64,000 bases of DNA from Isosphaera pallida ATCC 43644 (GTDB lineage Bacteria; Planctomycetota; Planctomycetia; Isosphaerales; Isosphaeraceae): NCBI RefSeq assembly GCF_000186345.1, contig NC_014962.1, positions 1,736,001 to 1,800,000 of the forward strand, written 5' to 3'. Made by a program: the position numbers and the translations under genes. Of this stretch, positions 19,110-28,269 are shown one piece after another; the first letter of the stretch is position 1; the number at the start of each line of letters is the position of its first letter. The notes below the pieces were generated by a model. It worked only from the letters and a program-made list of their open reading frames with translations, did no database searches and had not been told where the DNA came from.

Positions 19110-19156
19110 CGACCCCATCGGGGTCGTTCAAGAGCCCAGGGCGAAACCCTGGGCTC
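19110..19156. terminator. Tandem hairpins between convergent genes
   Basis: Two perfect stem-loops lie between the double-DUF1080 gene and the ferrochelatase gene that ends at 19201. The first is a 7-bp stem with a 3-base loop (19110-19126). The second is a 10-bp stem GAGCCCAGGG/CCCTGGGCTC with a 5-base loop (19132-19156). Neither has a real T-run, so termination is inferred from position and symmetry. Confidence 0.6.
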
Positions 19157-19200
19157 GGCTGGATCTTTGGTTCGAAGAACCCGGTGATGGTTAGGAGAGC

Positions 19201-20328
19201 CTAGGCGGTCTGACCACCAATGGCCGGCGCGGGCTGACGACCTGGCGGCAGACAGCAGTTCACTGGGCAAAAGTCGTGACTGGGACCATACTTGCCAATG
19301 GCTCGACGAGTCGAGCCGGGGGTGATCCGTTCTTGGATCAATTCGGCCAACATCGCCACGAAGGTGGGGTGGACCCCCACGGTGGCGGCCCGTTCCATCC
19401 TCATGCCGTGTTCCTCGGCGCGGTGTTTGGCTTCCTCGTCGAGGTCGTACATCACCTCCATATGGTCAGACAAAAACCCAATGGGATGGATGATCAGATT
19501 CTTGACGCCAGCTTCATGCAAGGCATCAAGATGGTCGAGAATATCGGGCTCCAACCAGGGATCTTGGGGTCGTCCACTGCGGCTTTGGTAAACCAGCTTC
19601 CAACGCTCCTCGGGCAGACCGAGGGTCTCGGCGGTCAGGCGGCAGGCTTCGGTGAGCTGCAGGGCGTAGTTGCAGGAATCGGCCATGACCGAGGGGATGC
19701 TGTGGGCAGTGAAGGCGACATGGACTGCGTCGCGTTCCTCGACAGGAAAGCGTTCGAGCGCCTCGCGGACGCGGTCGGCGTTGCTGGCGATGAAGTCGGG
19801 GTGGTTGTAGTACACCCGCATCTTCTCGAAGATCGGCATCTGTTGACCTTCGGGCAGGTTGGCGGCGACTTCGCGGCGGGCGGCCTCGACATTCTCGCGG
19901 TACTGGCGGCAGCTGGAGTAACTGGAGTAGGCGGCGAGGACCACCGCTAAGACCCGCTTGGCTCCCCGCTCGGTCAACTCACGGACGGCGTCGGTCAAGA
20001 ACGGCTTCCAGTTGCGGTTGCCCCAAGCGATCGGCAGATCGACACCCCGTCGGCGCAGTTCCGGCTGAAGTTCGGCGATGAGGGCGCGGACTTGGTTGTT
20101 GAGCGGGCTGACCCCACCAAAATGATAGTAGTGTTCGGCCACCTCCAGCATCCGTTCGCGGGGAACGTTGCGACCCCGCAACACATTTTCAAGGAAAGGC
20201 ATCACCTCGTCGGGACCTTCGGGTCCGCCAAAACCGACGATCAACAGCCCATCGAAGGGTGGCAATTCGGTGGCGGCGGGCGAGGTGGTTGGGTTGGCTT
20301 GAGGGGGGGGAGTCGCAATCACGCTCAT
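19201..20328 (-). CDS. hemH: Ferrochelatase (possibly coproporphyrin type)
   Basis: Inserts Fe2+ into a porphyrin at the end of heme synthesis. The 375-residue protein has an 22-residue extra N-terminus, then DGLLIVGFGGPEGPDEVMPFL. The catalytic His lies in FTAHSIPSVMADSC and the metal-path Glu in GFLSDHMEVMYDLDEEA. The AHSIP and SDHMEVMYDLD forms resemble the actinobacterial/firmicute coproporphyrin III ferrochelatases more than the protoporphyrin enzymes. The C-terminus has a Cys cluster, CPVNCC, which could be part of an iron-sulfur site as in some bacterial ferrochelatases. It is alone on the minus strand, diverging from the PxpC-like gene. Confidence 0.93.
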   Translation of the reverse strand: MSVIATPPPQANPTTSPAATELPPFDGLLIVGFGGPEGPDEVMPFLENVLRGRNVPRERMLEVAEHYYHFGGVSPLNNQVRALIAELQPELRRRGVDLPIAWGNRNWKPFLTDAVRELTERGAKRVLAVVLAAYSSYSSCRQYRENVEAARREVAANLPEGQQMPIFEKMRVYYNHPDFIASNADRVREALERFPVEERDAVHVAFTAHSIPSVMADSCNYALQLTEACRLTAETLGLPEERWKLVYQSRSGRPQDPWLEPDILDHLDALHEAGVKNLIIHPIGFLSDHMEVMYDLDEEAKHRAEEHGMRMERAATVGVHPTFVAMLAELIQERITPGSTRRAIGKYGPSHDFCPVNCCLPPGRQPAPAIGGQTA

Positions 20329-20568
20329 CGTCGAACCTGGGGTTGTTGGAGTCGAACACGAACACGATCAGCGCCATTCCAACGCGGAAATCCAACTCCG
20401 CGAGTTGGAAGGTGAACTTGCTCGAAGGCGAGACGGTCGAGCGGGTGAGACACTGCAATGCCCTTTCCGTCTCGTGTTGCTTTCAGTGTAGTCTGGACGG
20501 AAACCGGCAACCTCGCGTGCGCAAACCGAACGGGAGCGCAATCGCGTGGTTGGAGGAGGCGACGCGGA

Positions 20569-21573
20569 GTGAAACCTGGCGACGAGACACCTCGGGGGCT
20601 GCGGTTGATCGGCCTGGGGGGACCCACGCGAGTCGTGGACCTAGGGCGGTTTGGCCGCCGCGCCCTGGGGGTCCCGTGGAGTGGTGCGTTCGATCTCGAG
20701 TCGCATCGGATGGCGAATGCATGTGTGAACAACGGGCAAGAGGCGGCCACGCTGGAACTGGCGGGAGCGGGTGGGATTTACGTTGCGGAGGGTCCGCCGG
20801 GCGGCCATCTCCGATTGGGCTGGGCCGGAGCGTGTTGGTCCGCCTGGATTGACAAGGTCCCCCTCGCCTTTGGTCCGCCAATGGCCTTCGACCTACCGGT
20901 GGGGTCGCTTCTGAAACTCGGAGGACCAGTGCGTGGACGGGCGGGGCAGGCCCGCCTTTACCTGGCGGTCGCGGGAGGTTGGACCACTCCCACCCAGCTG
21001 GGTTCACGGTCTTGTGAGGAACCCTTGGGTCTGCACGAACTGATTCCCTGTGGTCCCCAACCCGCCCCGCAACACCGGCTCAGCTGGAATCTCGACCCGA
21101 CTTCGAGATGGACCACGCCTCGAAACGACCAGCCGACCACTCTACGGCTGCTGAACGGACCCGACCTAGCCGATGAGGTCGGTGTCGTGACGTGGCCGAT
21201 CTGTCGGGTCTCGTCTCGAAGCGATCGAGTAGGTGTGCGTTTGGAGCCTCTGGAGCCATTCCATCCGTCTGGATGGGATCCACATCGTCTCACCCTGCGA
21301 CGCTCGACGCCAATGATTCCAGGAGCGCTGCAATGGACCGGGACCGAGTTCCTCGCGCTGGGGCCGGCCTCGGGAACCACCGGGGGCTATCCTCACCTCG
21401 GCCAAATTGCCGTGGTCGATCATCCACGTCTAGCCCAGCTTGCGCCAGGCGACCTGGTGAGATTCCAGCCACTTGGACTGGACCACGCCCGGCGTCTGGA
21501 CCAACTTCAACGCGCTGCCTGGGCCCGGCGCGACCTGCTAACTCGAGTGGCAACCGGCTTGGCGCGTGCTTAG
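20569..21573 (+). CDS. PxpC/KipA-like carboxyltransferase-family protein
   Basis: About 334-residue member of the biotin-dependent carboxyltransferase C/KipA family, which includes the large subunit of prokaryotic 5-oxoprolinase. The family opening is seen as GPTRVVDLGRFGRRALGVPWSGAFD with ANACVNNGQEAATLEL and GAGGIYVAEGP; a later ALGPASGTTGGYPHLGQIAVVD stretch fits the C-terminal lobe. GTG 20569 has GGAGGAGG with a 9-base spacer, much better than the ATG at 20458, and gives the usual length. In most genomes pxpA, pxpB and pxpC are adjacent; here neither partner is next to it, since hemH diverges on one side and apt follows on the other. Activity on 5-oxoproline is therefore unproven. Confidence 0.82.
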   Translation: MKPGDETPRGLRLIGLGGPTRVVDLGRFGRRALGVPWSGAFDLESHRMANACVNNGQEAATLELAGAGGIYVAEGPPGGHLRLGWAGACWSAWIDKVPLAFGPPMAFDLPVGSLLKLGGPVRGRAGQARLYLAVAGGWTTPTQLGSRSCEEPLGLHELIPCGPQPAPQHRLSWNLDPTSRWTTPRNDQPTTLRLLNGPDLADEVGVVTWPICRVSSRSDRVGVRLEPLEPFHPSGWDPHRLTLRRSTPMIPGALQWTGTEFLALGPASGTTGGYPHLGQIAVVDHPRLAQLAPGDLVRFQPLGLDHARRLDQLQRAAWARRDLLTRVATGLARA

Positions 21574-21772
21574 GAACCGATCACCACCCGCCGGGACCGT
21601 CCAACACCCTCTGTCGATCTTCCAGGCGACGTGATACAACCAACCCCGTCGGCCTCGTGACCCCCTTTGCGCCGCGTCAAGCGGGACGGAATGGTGGGAG
21701 GTGAGCCCGACAAGGACGCCTGGACGAATTTCCGCCGCTCGATCTTAAGTTAAGTCCCAGGGATACTGATCC

Positions 21773-22300
21773 ATGAGTTCGATCAACTGGAACGATTACA
21801 TCCGGGATGTGCGGGATTTTCCCAAACCGGGAATCATCTTCAAAGACATCACGCCCTTGTTGGCCGCGCCGCATGCCTTTCGGGCGGCGATCGATCAGTT
21901 GAGCGAACGTTGCTCCGTCCTGGGTCCAATCGACGCGATCGGTGCGGCTGAGGCCCGTGGGTTCCTCTTCGCTGCGCCGTTGGCCTACACGTTGGGCGTG
22001 GGTCTGGTACCTATCCGGAAACCGGGCAAACTGCCTTACGCTACGCTGTCGATGGAGTATCAACTCGAATACGGTTCCGACGCGCTGGAGGTCCATTCTG
22101 ACGCGCTTAAGCCCGGAGCCCGCCTGCTGCTGGTGGACGATGTGCTGGCCACCGGCGGCACCATCAAAGCCTGCGCTGACCTCGCCCGGATGGCTCAGGC
22201 CGACGTGGTGGGATTCGCCTTCCTCATGGAGTTGACCTTCCTAGGCGGGCGATCTCGACTCGATGACGGAGCGCGGGTCATCAGCCTCATCGAATGCTGA
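21773..22300 (+). CDS. apt: Adenine phosphoribosyltransferase
   Basis: Purine salvage enzyme converting adenine and PRPP to AMP. The 175-residue length is typical. Motifs in order: YIRDVRDFPKPGIIFKDITPLL, AIGAAEARGFLFAAPLAY, RKPGKLP, the YQLEYGSDALEVHSDAL region and the PRPP loop LLLVDDVLATGGTI. ATG 21773 follows AGGGA at a suitable distance. It stands 200 bases after the PxpC-like gene and 175 before the MFS gene, so it is probably a single gene. Confidence 0.96.
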   Translation: MSSINWNDYIRDVRDFPKPGIIFKDITPLLAAPHAFRAAIDQLSERCSVLGPIDAIGAAEARGFLFAAPLAYTLGVGLVPIRKPGKLPYATLSMEYQLEYGSDALEVHSDALKPGARLLLVDDVLATGGTIKACADLARMAQADVVGFAFLMELTFLGGRSRLDDGARVISLIEC

Positions 22301-22474
22301 CCAGCATCACGTCAGGGTGTCGTCATGGGTCAGAGCGAGGCGTAACCAAATCAAACCACCGGGTTGCCAACGCCACAGAACCGACTAAACTCTCATCTGT
22401 CTGAATGCGTGACCGCGACTCAGTTGCGACCCAGCGCTTTCCCGGGGTTTCCGATGTGATCCGCGGAGTCCGGC

Positions 22475-23821
22475 GTGTCTCAAACCAGGTCGATTTCCCC
22501 CCAAGCGTTGCTGGTGATGATCGTCTTGGTGGACCTGATGGGGTTCACCCTGGTGATGCCACTGTTGCAGCGGTTCGCTTCGGACTATGGCTTCAAGCCC
22601 TGGCAGATTGGGGCCATTCTAGCTGCCTTTCCCTTGTTCCAACTTATCGCCGGTCCGATCCTGGGACGTTTGAGCGACCGTTACGGACGTCGCCCAGTGC
22701 TGGTCGCCAGTCAGTTTGGCACCGCCCTGTCGTTTGCGCTGATGGCGGTCTCACGCGAGTTTTGGGTACTCTTGCTGGCAAGGGCGATCGATGGAGCGTC
22801 GGGTGGAAATGTGCTGGTGGCTCAAGCCTACCTGGCCGACGTGACCAAGCCGGAGGAACGAGGCAAGGCGCTCGGACTGCTTGGGGCCGCTTTCGGGGTC
22901 GGCTTCGTCCTGGGTCCACTTCTGGGAGGCGTCCTGGTCAAACTCCCGATCGACCCCGACTGGCAGTTACGTTTGCCGTTCGTCGTAGCCGCCCTGTTCT
23001 CGACGGTCGCGTGGGTTCTGGTTTGGCTCAAACTCCCCGAATCGTTACCCCGAGAGAAACGCGCCGCGAGGTTCACCCTGTCGCGCGGCGGACCACTGTC
23101 GGTGGTAAGGGTGGTTCGCGCTCCTAAGATCGGACGGTTGGTTGTAGTCAGTGCCTTGTTGACCCTGACTTTCTCATCACTCGAGGGCACGTTCTCCAAC
23201 TACCTCAAAAGCCGAGTCGGCTGGGACGCGGCCGAGGCCGCTTGGGCGTTCGCTTTTCTGGGACTCATGAGCGCGATGGTTCAAGGCGGATTGATCCGTC
23301 CCCTCATCAGCCGCTTTGGCGAACCCCGTCTGGTGATCTTTGGTGTGACCACGCTGGCGTTGGGGATGGTGGCCATGGCGCTGATGAGCGATTGGTGGGG
23401 CTACCTGGCCGCCTGCATCCTGATCGCGCTGGGCTACGGAACCTCTGGTCCTTCGGTCAACGGATTGCTGTCCCGCTCGGTCAGTCCGGTCGATCAGGGA
23501 CTTGTTTTCGGCGTGGTCGCCTCCTGTCAAACCTTAGCGCGAATGATCAACTACATGGTCGCCAATCTCTTACTGGGCTCGGAGGGATCCTCAGCTCCTT
23601 ATTGGGAAGCCGCGTTCCTGGCGCTGGTGGCGCTGGCGGTCGCTTGGCCGGTCGTGGTGGGTGTCGGGCCCTCCACTGACCACGACGCCACTCTTCCCTC
23701 TGAGACCCTTTGGAGTTCCGACGCCGCAGACAACCTGGGGCGAATGCCTTCTTTGGAACCCAACGGTGCGTCCAACGTCCCCCGTCAACCGTCCGAGTCG
23801 CCCACCTCTGCCGCGCGCTAA
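22475..23821 (+). CDS. MFS transporter, TetA/drug-efflux-like
   Basis: 448-residue major facilitator protein with about 12 hydrophobic segments. The loop after helix 2 has the MFS signature GRLSDRYGRRPVLVASQ. Helix 1 (VMIVLVDLMGFTLVMPLLQRF) and helix 5 (GAAFGVGFVLGPLLGGVL) match DHA1-type efflux pumps related to TetA. GTG 22475 has GGAG with a 6-base spacer. The last 50 residues form a soluble Ser/Pro-rich tail. Substrate unknown; it converges on purD. Confidence 0.88.
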   Translation: MSQTRSISPQALLVMIVLVDLMGFTLVMPLLQRFASDYGFKPWQIGAILAAFPLFQLIAGPILGRLSDRYGRRPVLVASQFGTALSFALMAVSREFWVLLLARAIDGASGGNVLVAQAYLADVTKPEERGKALGLLGAAFGVGFVLGPLLGGVLVKLPIDPDWQLRLPFVVAALFSTVAWVLVWLKLPESLPREKRAARFTLSRGGPLSVVRVVRAPKIGRLVVVSALLTLTFSSLEGTFSNYLKSRVGWDAAEAAWAFAFLGLMSAMVQGGLIRPLISRFGEPRLVIFGVTTLALGMVAMALMSDWWGYLAACILIALGYGTSGPSVNGLLSRSVSPVDQGLVFGVVASCQTLARMINYMVANLLLGSEGSSAPYWEAAFLALVALAVAWPVVVGVGPSTDHDATLPSETLWSSDAADNLGRMPSLEPNGASNVPRQPSESPTSAAR

Positions 23822-23896
23822 GAGACGGCGGGCGTTCCAAGAGGACAGGCCACGGACTTCGACATGACGTGAAACGGTCGCGGTGTGGAGTTTGGC

Positions 23897-25450
23897 TCAA
23901 CCGTGTTCCACGGCATGGAGGGCAATGTCGCTGCGATAGCGACGGCCCTGAAAACGGATGAGCGCGGCTGCTTGGTAGGCGCGGTCGCGTGCTTGGGCAA
24001 GGGTGTCGCCCAGACCCACTACGTTGAGAACCCGACCGCCATCGGTGAGCACTCGGCCTTCGTGGTTGGTTTTGGTACCGGCGTGGAACACCAGCACGTC
24101 GGGTAGCCGCGCGGCTTCCTCCAAACCGGAAATTGCCTTGTCCTTCTCGAACGGACCAGGGTATCCCTCCGACACCAGGGTGACGCAGACCGACGCCCGC
24201 GTGTCCCACTGGAGTTCAACCTCCTCCAGACGTTCCTCAACCACTGCCTCTAGCAAGTCGTATAAGTCGCTTTTGAGACGCGGCAGCAACACCTGACATT
24301 CTGGGTCGCCGAACCGTACATTGAATTCAAGCACTTTCGGGCCTTGCTCGGTGAGGATCAACCCGGCGTATAACACCCCTTGAAACGGCCGCCGTCGCTT
24401 TTTCATAAAGTGGACCGCCGGCACTAACACCTGTTCCTCGATCCGAGCCATCACCTCGGGCGTGATGAGTTTGGTGGTGGGGGAATACGCCCCCATGCCG
24501 CCCGTGTTGGGACCCTCATCATTGTCAAAGGCTCGTTTGAAGTCCTGAGCAATGTCGAAGGGAGCAATCGTGCGGCCGTCGGTTAGCGCCAAGACACTGG
24601 CCTCGGGTCCTTCTAACCGTTCTTCGATGAGAATTTTATCGCCGGCCTTGCCGAACTCGCGGCGCACCATGATGCGTTGGATCGCGTCCAGGGCGCTTCG
24701 GAAGTCGTCGCACACCTCGACCCCTTTGCCAGCCGCCAAGCCATCGGCCTTGACCACCAGACCCAGTGGTTGCCGCAACACGAACTCGCGGGCTTCGGGA
24801 CCCTTGCGGAACACCTGTTTTTGATTGCGGCCAATGATCTCGACCTCCAACGCGGGATTGGGATAATCGCGTGGGTCGAAAACGGCGTTGATCATCTCGA
24901 GACAGTCCGCGGCGGTGCGACACGAGCTGGCCTGGCGGATCGAGTGATGATTGCGTGGCCGAATAGTGAGCATCACTTCGCGAGACAATACGTAAGTTTC
25001 CGCATCCTTAGCGTTGTCGAACACCTTAGCCTCAGCGGTGGGGATACCCGCTTGCTTCATGAGGTCTTTGGCGAAGAGTTTGGAGCCCTCCAATTCGGCG
25101 GCTTCTGCTGAGGGACCAAAGACCTTGAGTCCCTGGTCACGAAGATGGTCGGCCAGTCCTTGACAAAGCGGCTCCTCGGGGCCAATCACGACTAGGTCGA
25201 TCTCCTCGTGACGGGCGAAGCGGGCCAAGCCTTTGAAGTCGGATGGTTCCAACGCGACGTTGCGACCCAACTGGGCGGTCCCGGCGTTGCCCGGAGCGCA
25301 GAAGACGCGCTCCACTCTCGGCGAGCGGCTTAAGGCCCAGCACAGAGCGTGTTCCCGCCCTCCTTTGCCGATCACCAGAACGCGCTTGGTTTTGCCGGTG
25401 GTCCGTTCGGCGTGGGGTTGTCCAACCTCAGTTCGCTTGACCTCGCTCAC
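23897..25450 (-). CDS. purD: Phosphoribosylamine-glycine ligase with an internal insertion
   Basis: GAR synthetase, second step of purine synthesis. Motifs: RVLVIGKGGREHALCWAL, CAPGNAGTAQ, VVIGPEEPLCQGLAD, GPSAEAAELEGSKLFAKDLM, VVKADGLAAGKGV, ILIEERLEGPEASVLALTDG, NTGGMGAYSP and FNVRFGDPECQVLLP. GTG 25450 is preceded by GGGAGGGG with a 7-base spacer and gives 517 residues, longer than the usual 420-430. The excess is about 28 residues at the N-terminus and roughly 65 residues inserted before VVKADGLAAGKG (about 24767-24991). The insertion is in frame with normal codon use and contains a His/Arg-rich start and two Cys residues; the catalytic ATP-grasp motifs around it are intact. Confidence 0.95.
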   Translation of the reverse strand: MSEVKRTEVGQPHAERTTGKTKRVLVIGKGGREHALCWALSRSPRVERVFCAPGNAGTAQLGRNVALEPSDFKGLARFARHEEIDLVVIGPEEPLCQGLADHLRDQGLKVFGPSAEAAELEGSKLFAKDLMKQAGIPTAEAKVFDNAKDAETYVLSREVMLTIRPRNHHSIRQASSCRTAADCLEMINAVFDPRDYPNPALEVEIIGRNQKQVFRKGPEAREFVLRQPLGLVVKADGLAAGKGVEVCDDFRSALDAIQRIMVRREFGKAGDKILIEERLEGPEASVLALTDGRTIAPFDIAQDFKRAFDNDEGPNTGGMGAYSPTTKLITPEVMARIEEQVLVPAVHFMKKRRRPFQGVLYAGLILTEQGPKVLEFNVRFGDPECQVLLPRLKSDLYDLLEAVVEERLEEVELQWDTRASVCVTLVSEGYPGPFEKDKAISGLEEAARLPDVLVFHAGTKTNHEGRVLTDGGRVLNVVGLGDTLAQARDRAYQAAALIRFQGRRYRSDIALHAVEHG

Positions 25451-25660
25451 GTCACCGCCCCTCCCAAGACACACCTTCCGCGCCGAATGCGTCATCCACC
25501 CTCCCCGCGATGCCGGGCGGCGGTGATTCGGCACGTTTGAACTTCACCTGATTCGACCCGGGCCGAAACGGATTGTAGGGAGCGACCTCCGCTTAAGACA
25601 AGCCGCCCCGCGCGTTGGCCTGGTCGAGTGGGGGCCAGACCAACCAAACCCCGCTCACCC

Positions 25661-27019
25661 CTAGCAGGATCTCGACGCGCGGCGGCGGGCCAACAGTCGT
25701 CCAAAGCGGGTTAGATGCCGCGACTCGTTCCAAATCTCCCAACGGGCGCGGTGGCCGCGGCGTCCCAACGCCTTACGCAGCGCGTCGTCGTGGCTCAGAC
25801 ACGTTAGAGCGTGAACGAGCGACGCCTCGTCGTCGAACACCAGACCACCCTGGCTGAGTTCCACGAGTTCCGGCGGCGCGCCCAGGTCGCGCACGATCAC
25901 CGGAGTCGCTTCATGAAACGCCTCTAAAATCACGTAGCCGAAGGTCTCGGGAACCCGCGAGGGCACCACCACCGCCCGCGCGTGGCGAAACAGGTTGGCC
26001 ACTCCGGAGGCGTTCAACGCTCCCTCAAAGTAAACATTGGTCAGACCAAGCCGGGCCACTAACCCCCGTAGCGCCTGCTCTTGGTCTCCGACCCCGGCAA
26101 GCCGAAGATCGAGCTTGGGGAGCAATCGCATGGCGCGAATCGCGTCGTCGAACCCTTTGTAATCGACCAACCGGCCGGCGGCGGCCACATAGGGACGGCA
26201 CCCCTTCCAACCTCCGCGTGACGACGGGGAGTCGGAACCGTCTTGATGGTCGTCGGGGAGAAAGTAGGGGAGGACATCGATTGGTCGGGTCACGCCCCGT
26301 TCGTGGTGGGCGCGTCGGGTGGCCTCGCTGGGCACGATGAGCGCGTCGAGGGTGTCCAGTCCCCGTCGAATCAAGCCATCCCCCGCGCGCCAGAGTTGGG
26401 GAGGGCGTTTGGCCCGAAGGGTACAGGAGACGCAGCGGGGACGCTCGCAAAGCCGCCGATCATGGGTCCAAAGAACCGACAGGGGACAAACTAGCCAATG
26501 CTCATGCGCGGTCATCACCCGCAGCGCATCAGGCACGACTTGGGCGGCCAGGTCGATCAGGCCGGGACCACCGATCAGTGAGAGATTATGAAAGTGAATC
26601 AAGTCGGGCCGGATCGTCCGCCAAAGCTGGCGGATCGGTTCGGTTTTCAGCATGGGACGCCCGGTCTGGTGGGTCAAGAGCGGCGAGAGCACGCCCAGAC
26701 CGCTTTTCAATGGATGAAGCGTTACTCCCGGCGGCGGCTCGTAAGCGCGGGGACCCACCCCTCCCCGCGTCGCCTCGAAAGCGTCCTGACAGTGGATCAC
26801 ATGAACCTCGTGTCCCCTGCGCGCTAGCGCGCGCGCCAGGCGATCGACGAAGGCCGCGTCGCCGCCGAAGCTGTGCGAGCCGAAGAAGGTGGTCATCATG
26901 CAGACCACCCGCGGACGCTCCGCCAGCCAATCCTCTGTGGCTACGGACGGTTCGCGCGAGCTTGTCGCGGCGGTCGGATCGGCGGAGGAAGACGAATGAG
27001 GGAACGGAACGCGGTTCAC
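25661..27019 (-). CDS. Family 4 glycosyltransferase (second of a coupled pair)
   Basis: GT-B fold glycosyltransferase of about 452 residues. Visible are VVCMMTTFFGSHSFGGDAAFVD and LARALARRGHEVHVIH at the N-terminal lobe. The C-terminal nucleotide-sugar lobe has VAAAGRLVDYKGFDDAIRA, LAGVGDQEQALRGL and VVPSRVPETFGYVILEAFHEATPVI (E-x7-E type motif). GTG 27019 overlaps the upstream glycosyltransferase stop in a GTGA arrangement and has GGAGG with a 5-base spacer, so the pair is translationally coupled. The much longer open frame to 27343 is a shadow of the upstream gene. A Cys cluster (CPLSVLWTHDRRLCERPRCVSC) occurs mid-protein, as in several GT4 enzymes that bind a metal or fold around it. Likely role: surface glycan assembly. 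Confidence 0.88.
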   Translation of the reverse strand: MNRVPFPHSSSSADPTAATSSREPSVATEDWLAERPRVVCMMTTFFGSHSFGGDAAFVDRLARALARRGHEVHVIHCQDAFEATRGGVGPRAYEPPPGVTLHPLKSGLGVLSPLLTHQTGRPMLKTEPIRQLWRTIRPDLIHFHNLSLIGGPGLIDLAAQVVPDALRVMTAHEHWLVCPLSVLWTHDRRLCERPRCVSCTLRAKRPPQLWRAGDGLIRRGLDTLDALIVPSEATRRAHHERGVTRPIDVLPYFLPDDHQDGSDSPSSRGGWKGCRPYVAAAGRLVDYKGFDDAIRAMRLLPKLDLRLAGVGDQEQALRGLVARLGLTNVYFEGALNASGVANLFRHARAVVVPSRVPETFGYVILEAFHEATPVIVRDLGAPPELVELSQGGLVFDDEASLVHALTCLSHDDALRKALGRRGHRARWEIWNESRHLTRFGRLLARRRASRSC

Positions 27020-28269
27020 GCCGTCCTCCGCACGCGGGGGCCAAGAACCGGGTCGCGGGCAGCCCGCTCCAGAATGGCGATGAGGCTGCGGGCAGTCTCG
27101 TCCCGATGAAACAAGCGGGCGCGGACGAGCGCCCGTTGTTCCAAGTCGCTCCGAAGACCAGGGTCTCCAACAATGGCCACGAGAGCGCGGGCGATGTCGG
27201 CCACGTCGTAGGGGTCGAACAACAACCCCGCTCCACCGGCGACCTCGGGAAGCGACCCAGCGTTGCTGGCGGCGACCGCTCTGCCGCAGGCCATCGCCTC
27301 GGCCACCGGGAGGCCGAACCCCTCCATGAGCGAGGGGTGACAATACATCAACGCAGCGTTATACAGCCCCACCAGGTCGTCGTCGCCGACGAATCCGGGC
27401 AACACCAACCGATCTCCCAGGTTGGCCCGGACCCCAGCGGCGCGGATTTCGGGGATGTGGGTGGCGAACTTGTCGCGGTGGTCACCCACCAACACCAGTT
27501 GCAACCGATCGAAGTCAGCGGAAGGGGCGCGGGCCATCAATTCGAGACGCGCCAACCCAAACGCCTCGACCAGCCGAACGAGGTTTTTATGCGGATTCAA
27601 GCCGCCGACATAGAGGACGAAGGCTGCCGAGGGATCGATCCCCAGACGGCTCAAAAGGCCGCGCCGATCGGCCACACGGGGGTCGTGGGCGTCGAGAGGC
27701 CGAAAGATCGGCTCGGGTCCTTCGGGAATGAGGTCAATCCGGTCCGCCGTCAGGCCAAACCAACGTATGAGGTCACGTTTGGCCGACTCCGCCCCAGTGA
27801 CGACCCGATCGGCCCAAGCGGCGGCAAGACGCTCCTTACAAGTGTAGAACCAGCGTCGGCGGGCGTTGAGGAAGATTTTCTCGGGGAAATCCAACGCCAG
27901 GGTGTCGTGGATCATGACCACGACCGCCCCGACGTTCCAGACTGGAAAGAAGCTGTAGGAGGCGGGGAAGAACATCACGTCGAGCCGGGCGGAGGCCGCT
28001 GCCCAGCTCATGGTGAGGAGATCGCTCACCGAGCGCCGTCCCTGGGCGGAGGCTGCCTCGCTGGGAGCCTGACGAACTGGAGCGCAGACCACCTCGAACC
28101 GCGGCGGGACCGGCACTCGGTCGCGCGACGGTTCATCCAAAATGAGTACGAAGTCGTGTTGAGTTTCCCCACGCGCCTTGAGTTCCTCTAGCGCGTCGAT
28201 GATGCGTCGGGCGAACCGACCAAACCCGCGGCGATTGGCGAGCGAACCGCCGTCAATGCCGATCCTCAT
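27016..28269 (-). CDS. Family 4 glycosyltransferase (first of a coupled pair)
   Basis: 417-residue GT4-type glycosyltransferase. N-terminal MRIGIDGGSLANRRGFGRFAR resembles mannosyl- and other group 1 transferases. The donor-binding lobe shows FVLYVGGLNPHKNLVRLVEAFG, LVLVGDHRDKF, LPGFVGDDDLVGLYNAALMY and CHPSLMEGFGLPVAEAMACGRAVAAS, with the conserved E-x7-E pair. The stop overlaps the start of the next glycosyltransferase by four bases. The two are probably an operon for a cell-surface or exported glycan; donor and acceptor are unknown. Confidence 0.9.
   Translation of the reverse strand: MRIGIDGGSLANRRGFGRFARRIIDALEELKARGETQHDFVLILDEPSRDRVPVPPRFEVVCAPVRQAPSEAASAQGRRSVSDLLTMSWAAASARLDVMFFPASYSFFPVWNVGAVVVMIHDTLALDFPEKIFLNARRRWFYTCKERLAAAWADRVVTGAESAKRDLIRWFGLTADRIDLIPEGPEPIFRPLDAHDPRVADRRGLLSRLGIDPSAAFVLYVGGLNPHKNLVRLVEAFGLARLELMARAPSADFDRLQLVLVGDHRDKFATHIPEIRAAGVRANLGDRLVLPGFVGDDDLVGLYNAALMYCHPSLMEGFGLPVAEAMACGRAVAASNAGSLPEVAGGAGLLFDPYDVADIARALVAIVGDPGLRSDLEQRALVRARLFHRDETARSLIAILERAARDPVLGPRVRRTA

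Noticed and set aside
20458-20568. ATG 20458 as start of the PxpC-like gene
   Set aside because: GTG 20569 has GGAGGAGG at 9 bases and fits the family N-terminus; the upstream residues do not match the family.
27020-27343. Extended N-terminus for the second GT4 gene
   Set aside because: The extension lies inside the first glycosyltransferase gene and is Arg/Gly-rich shadow sequence; the coupled GTG start is better supported.
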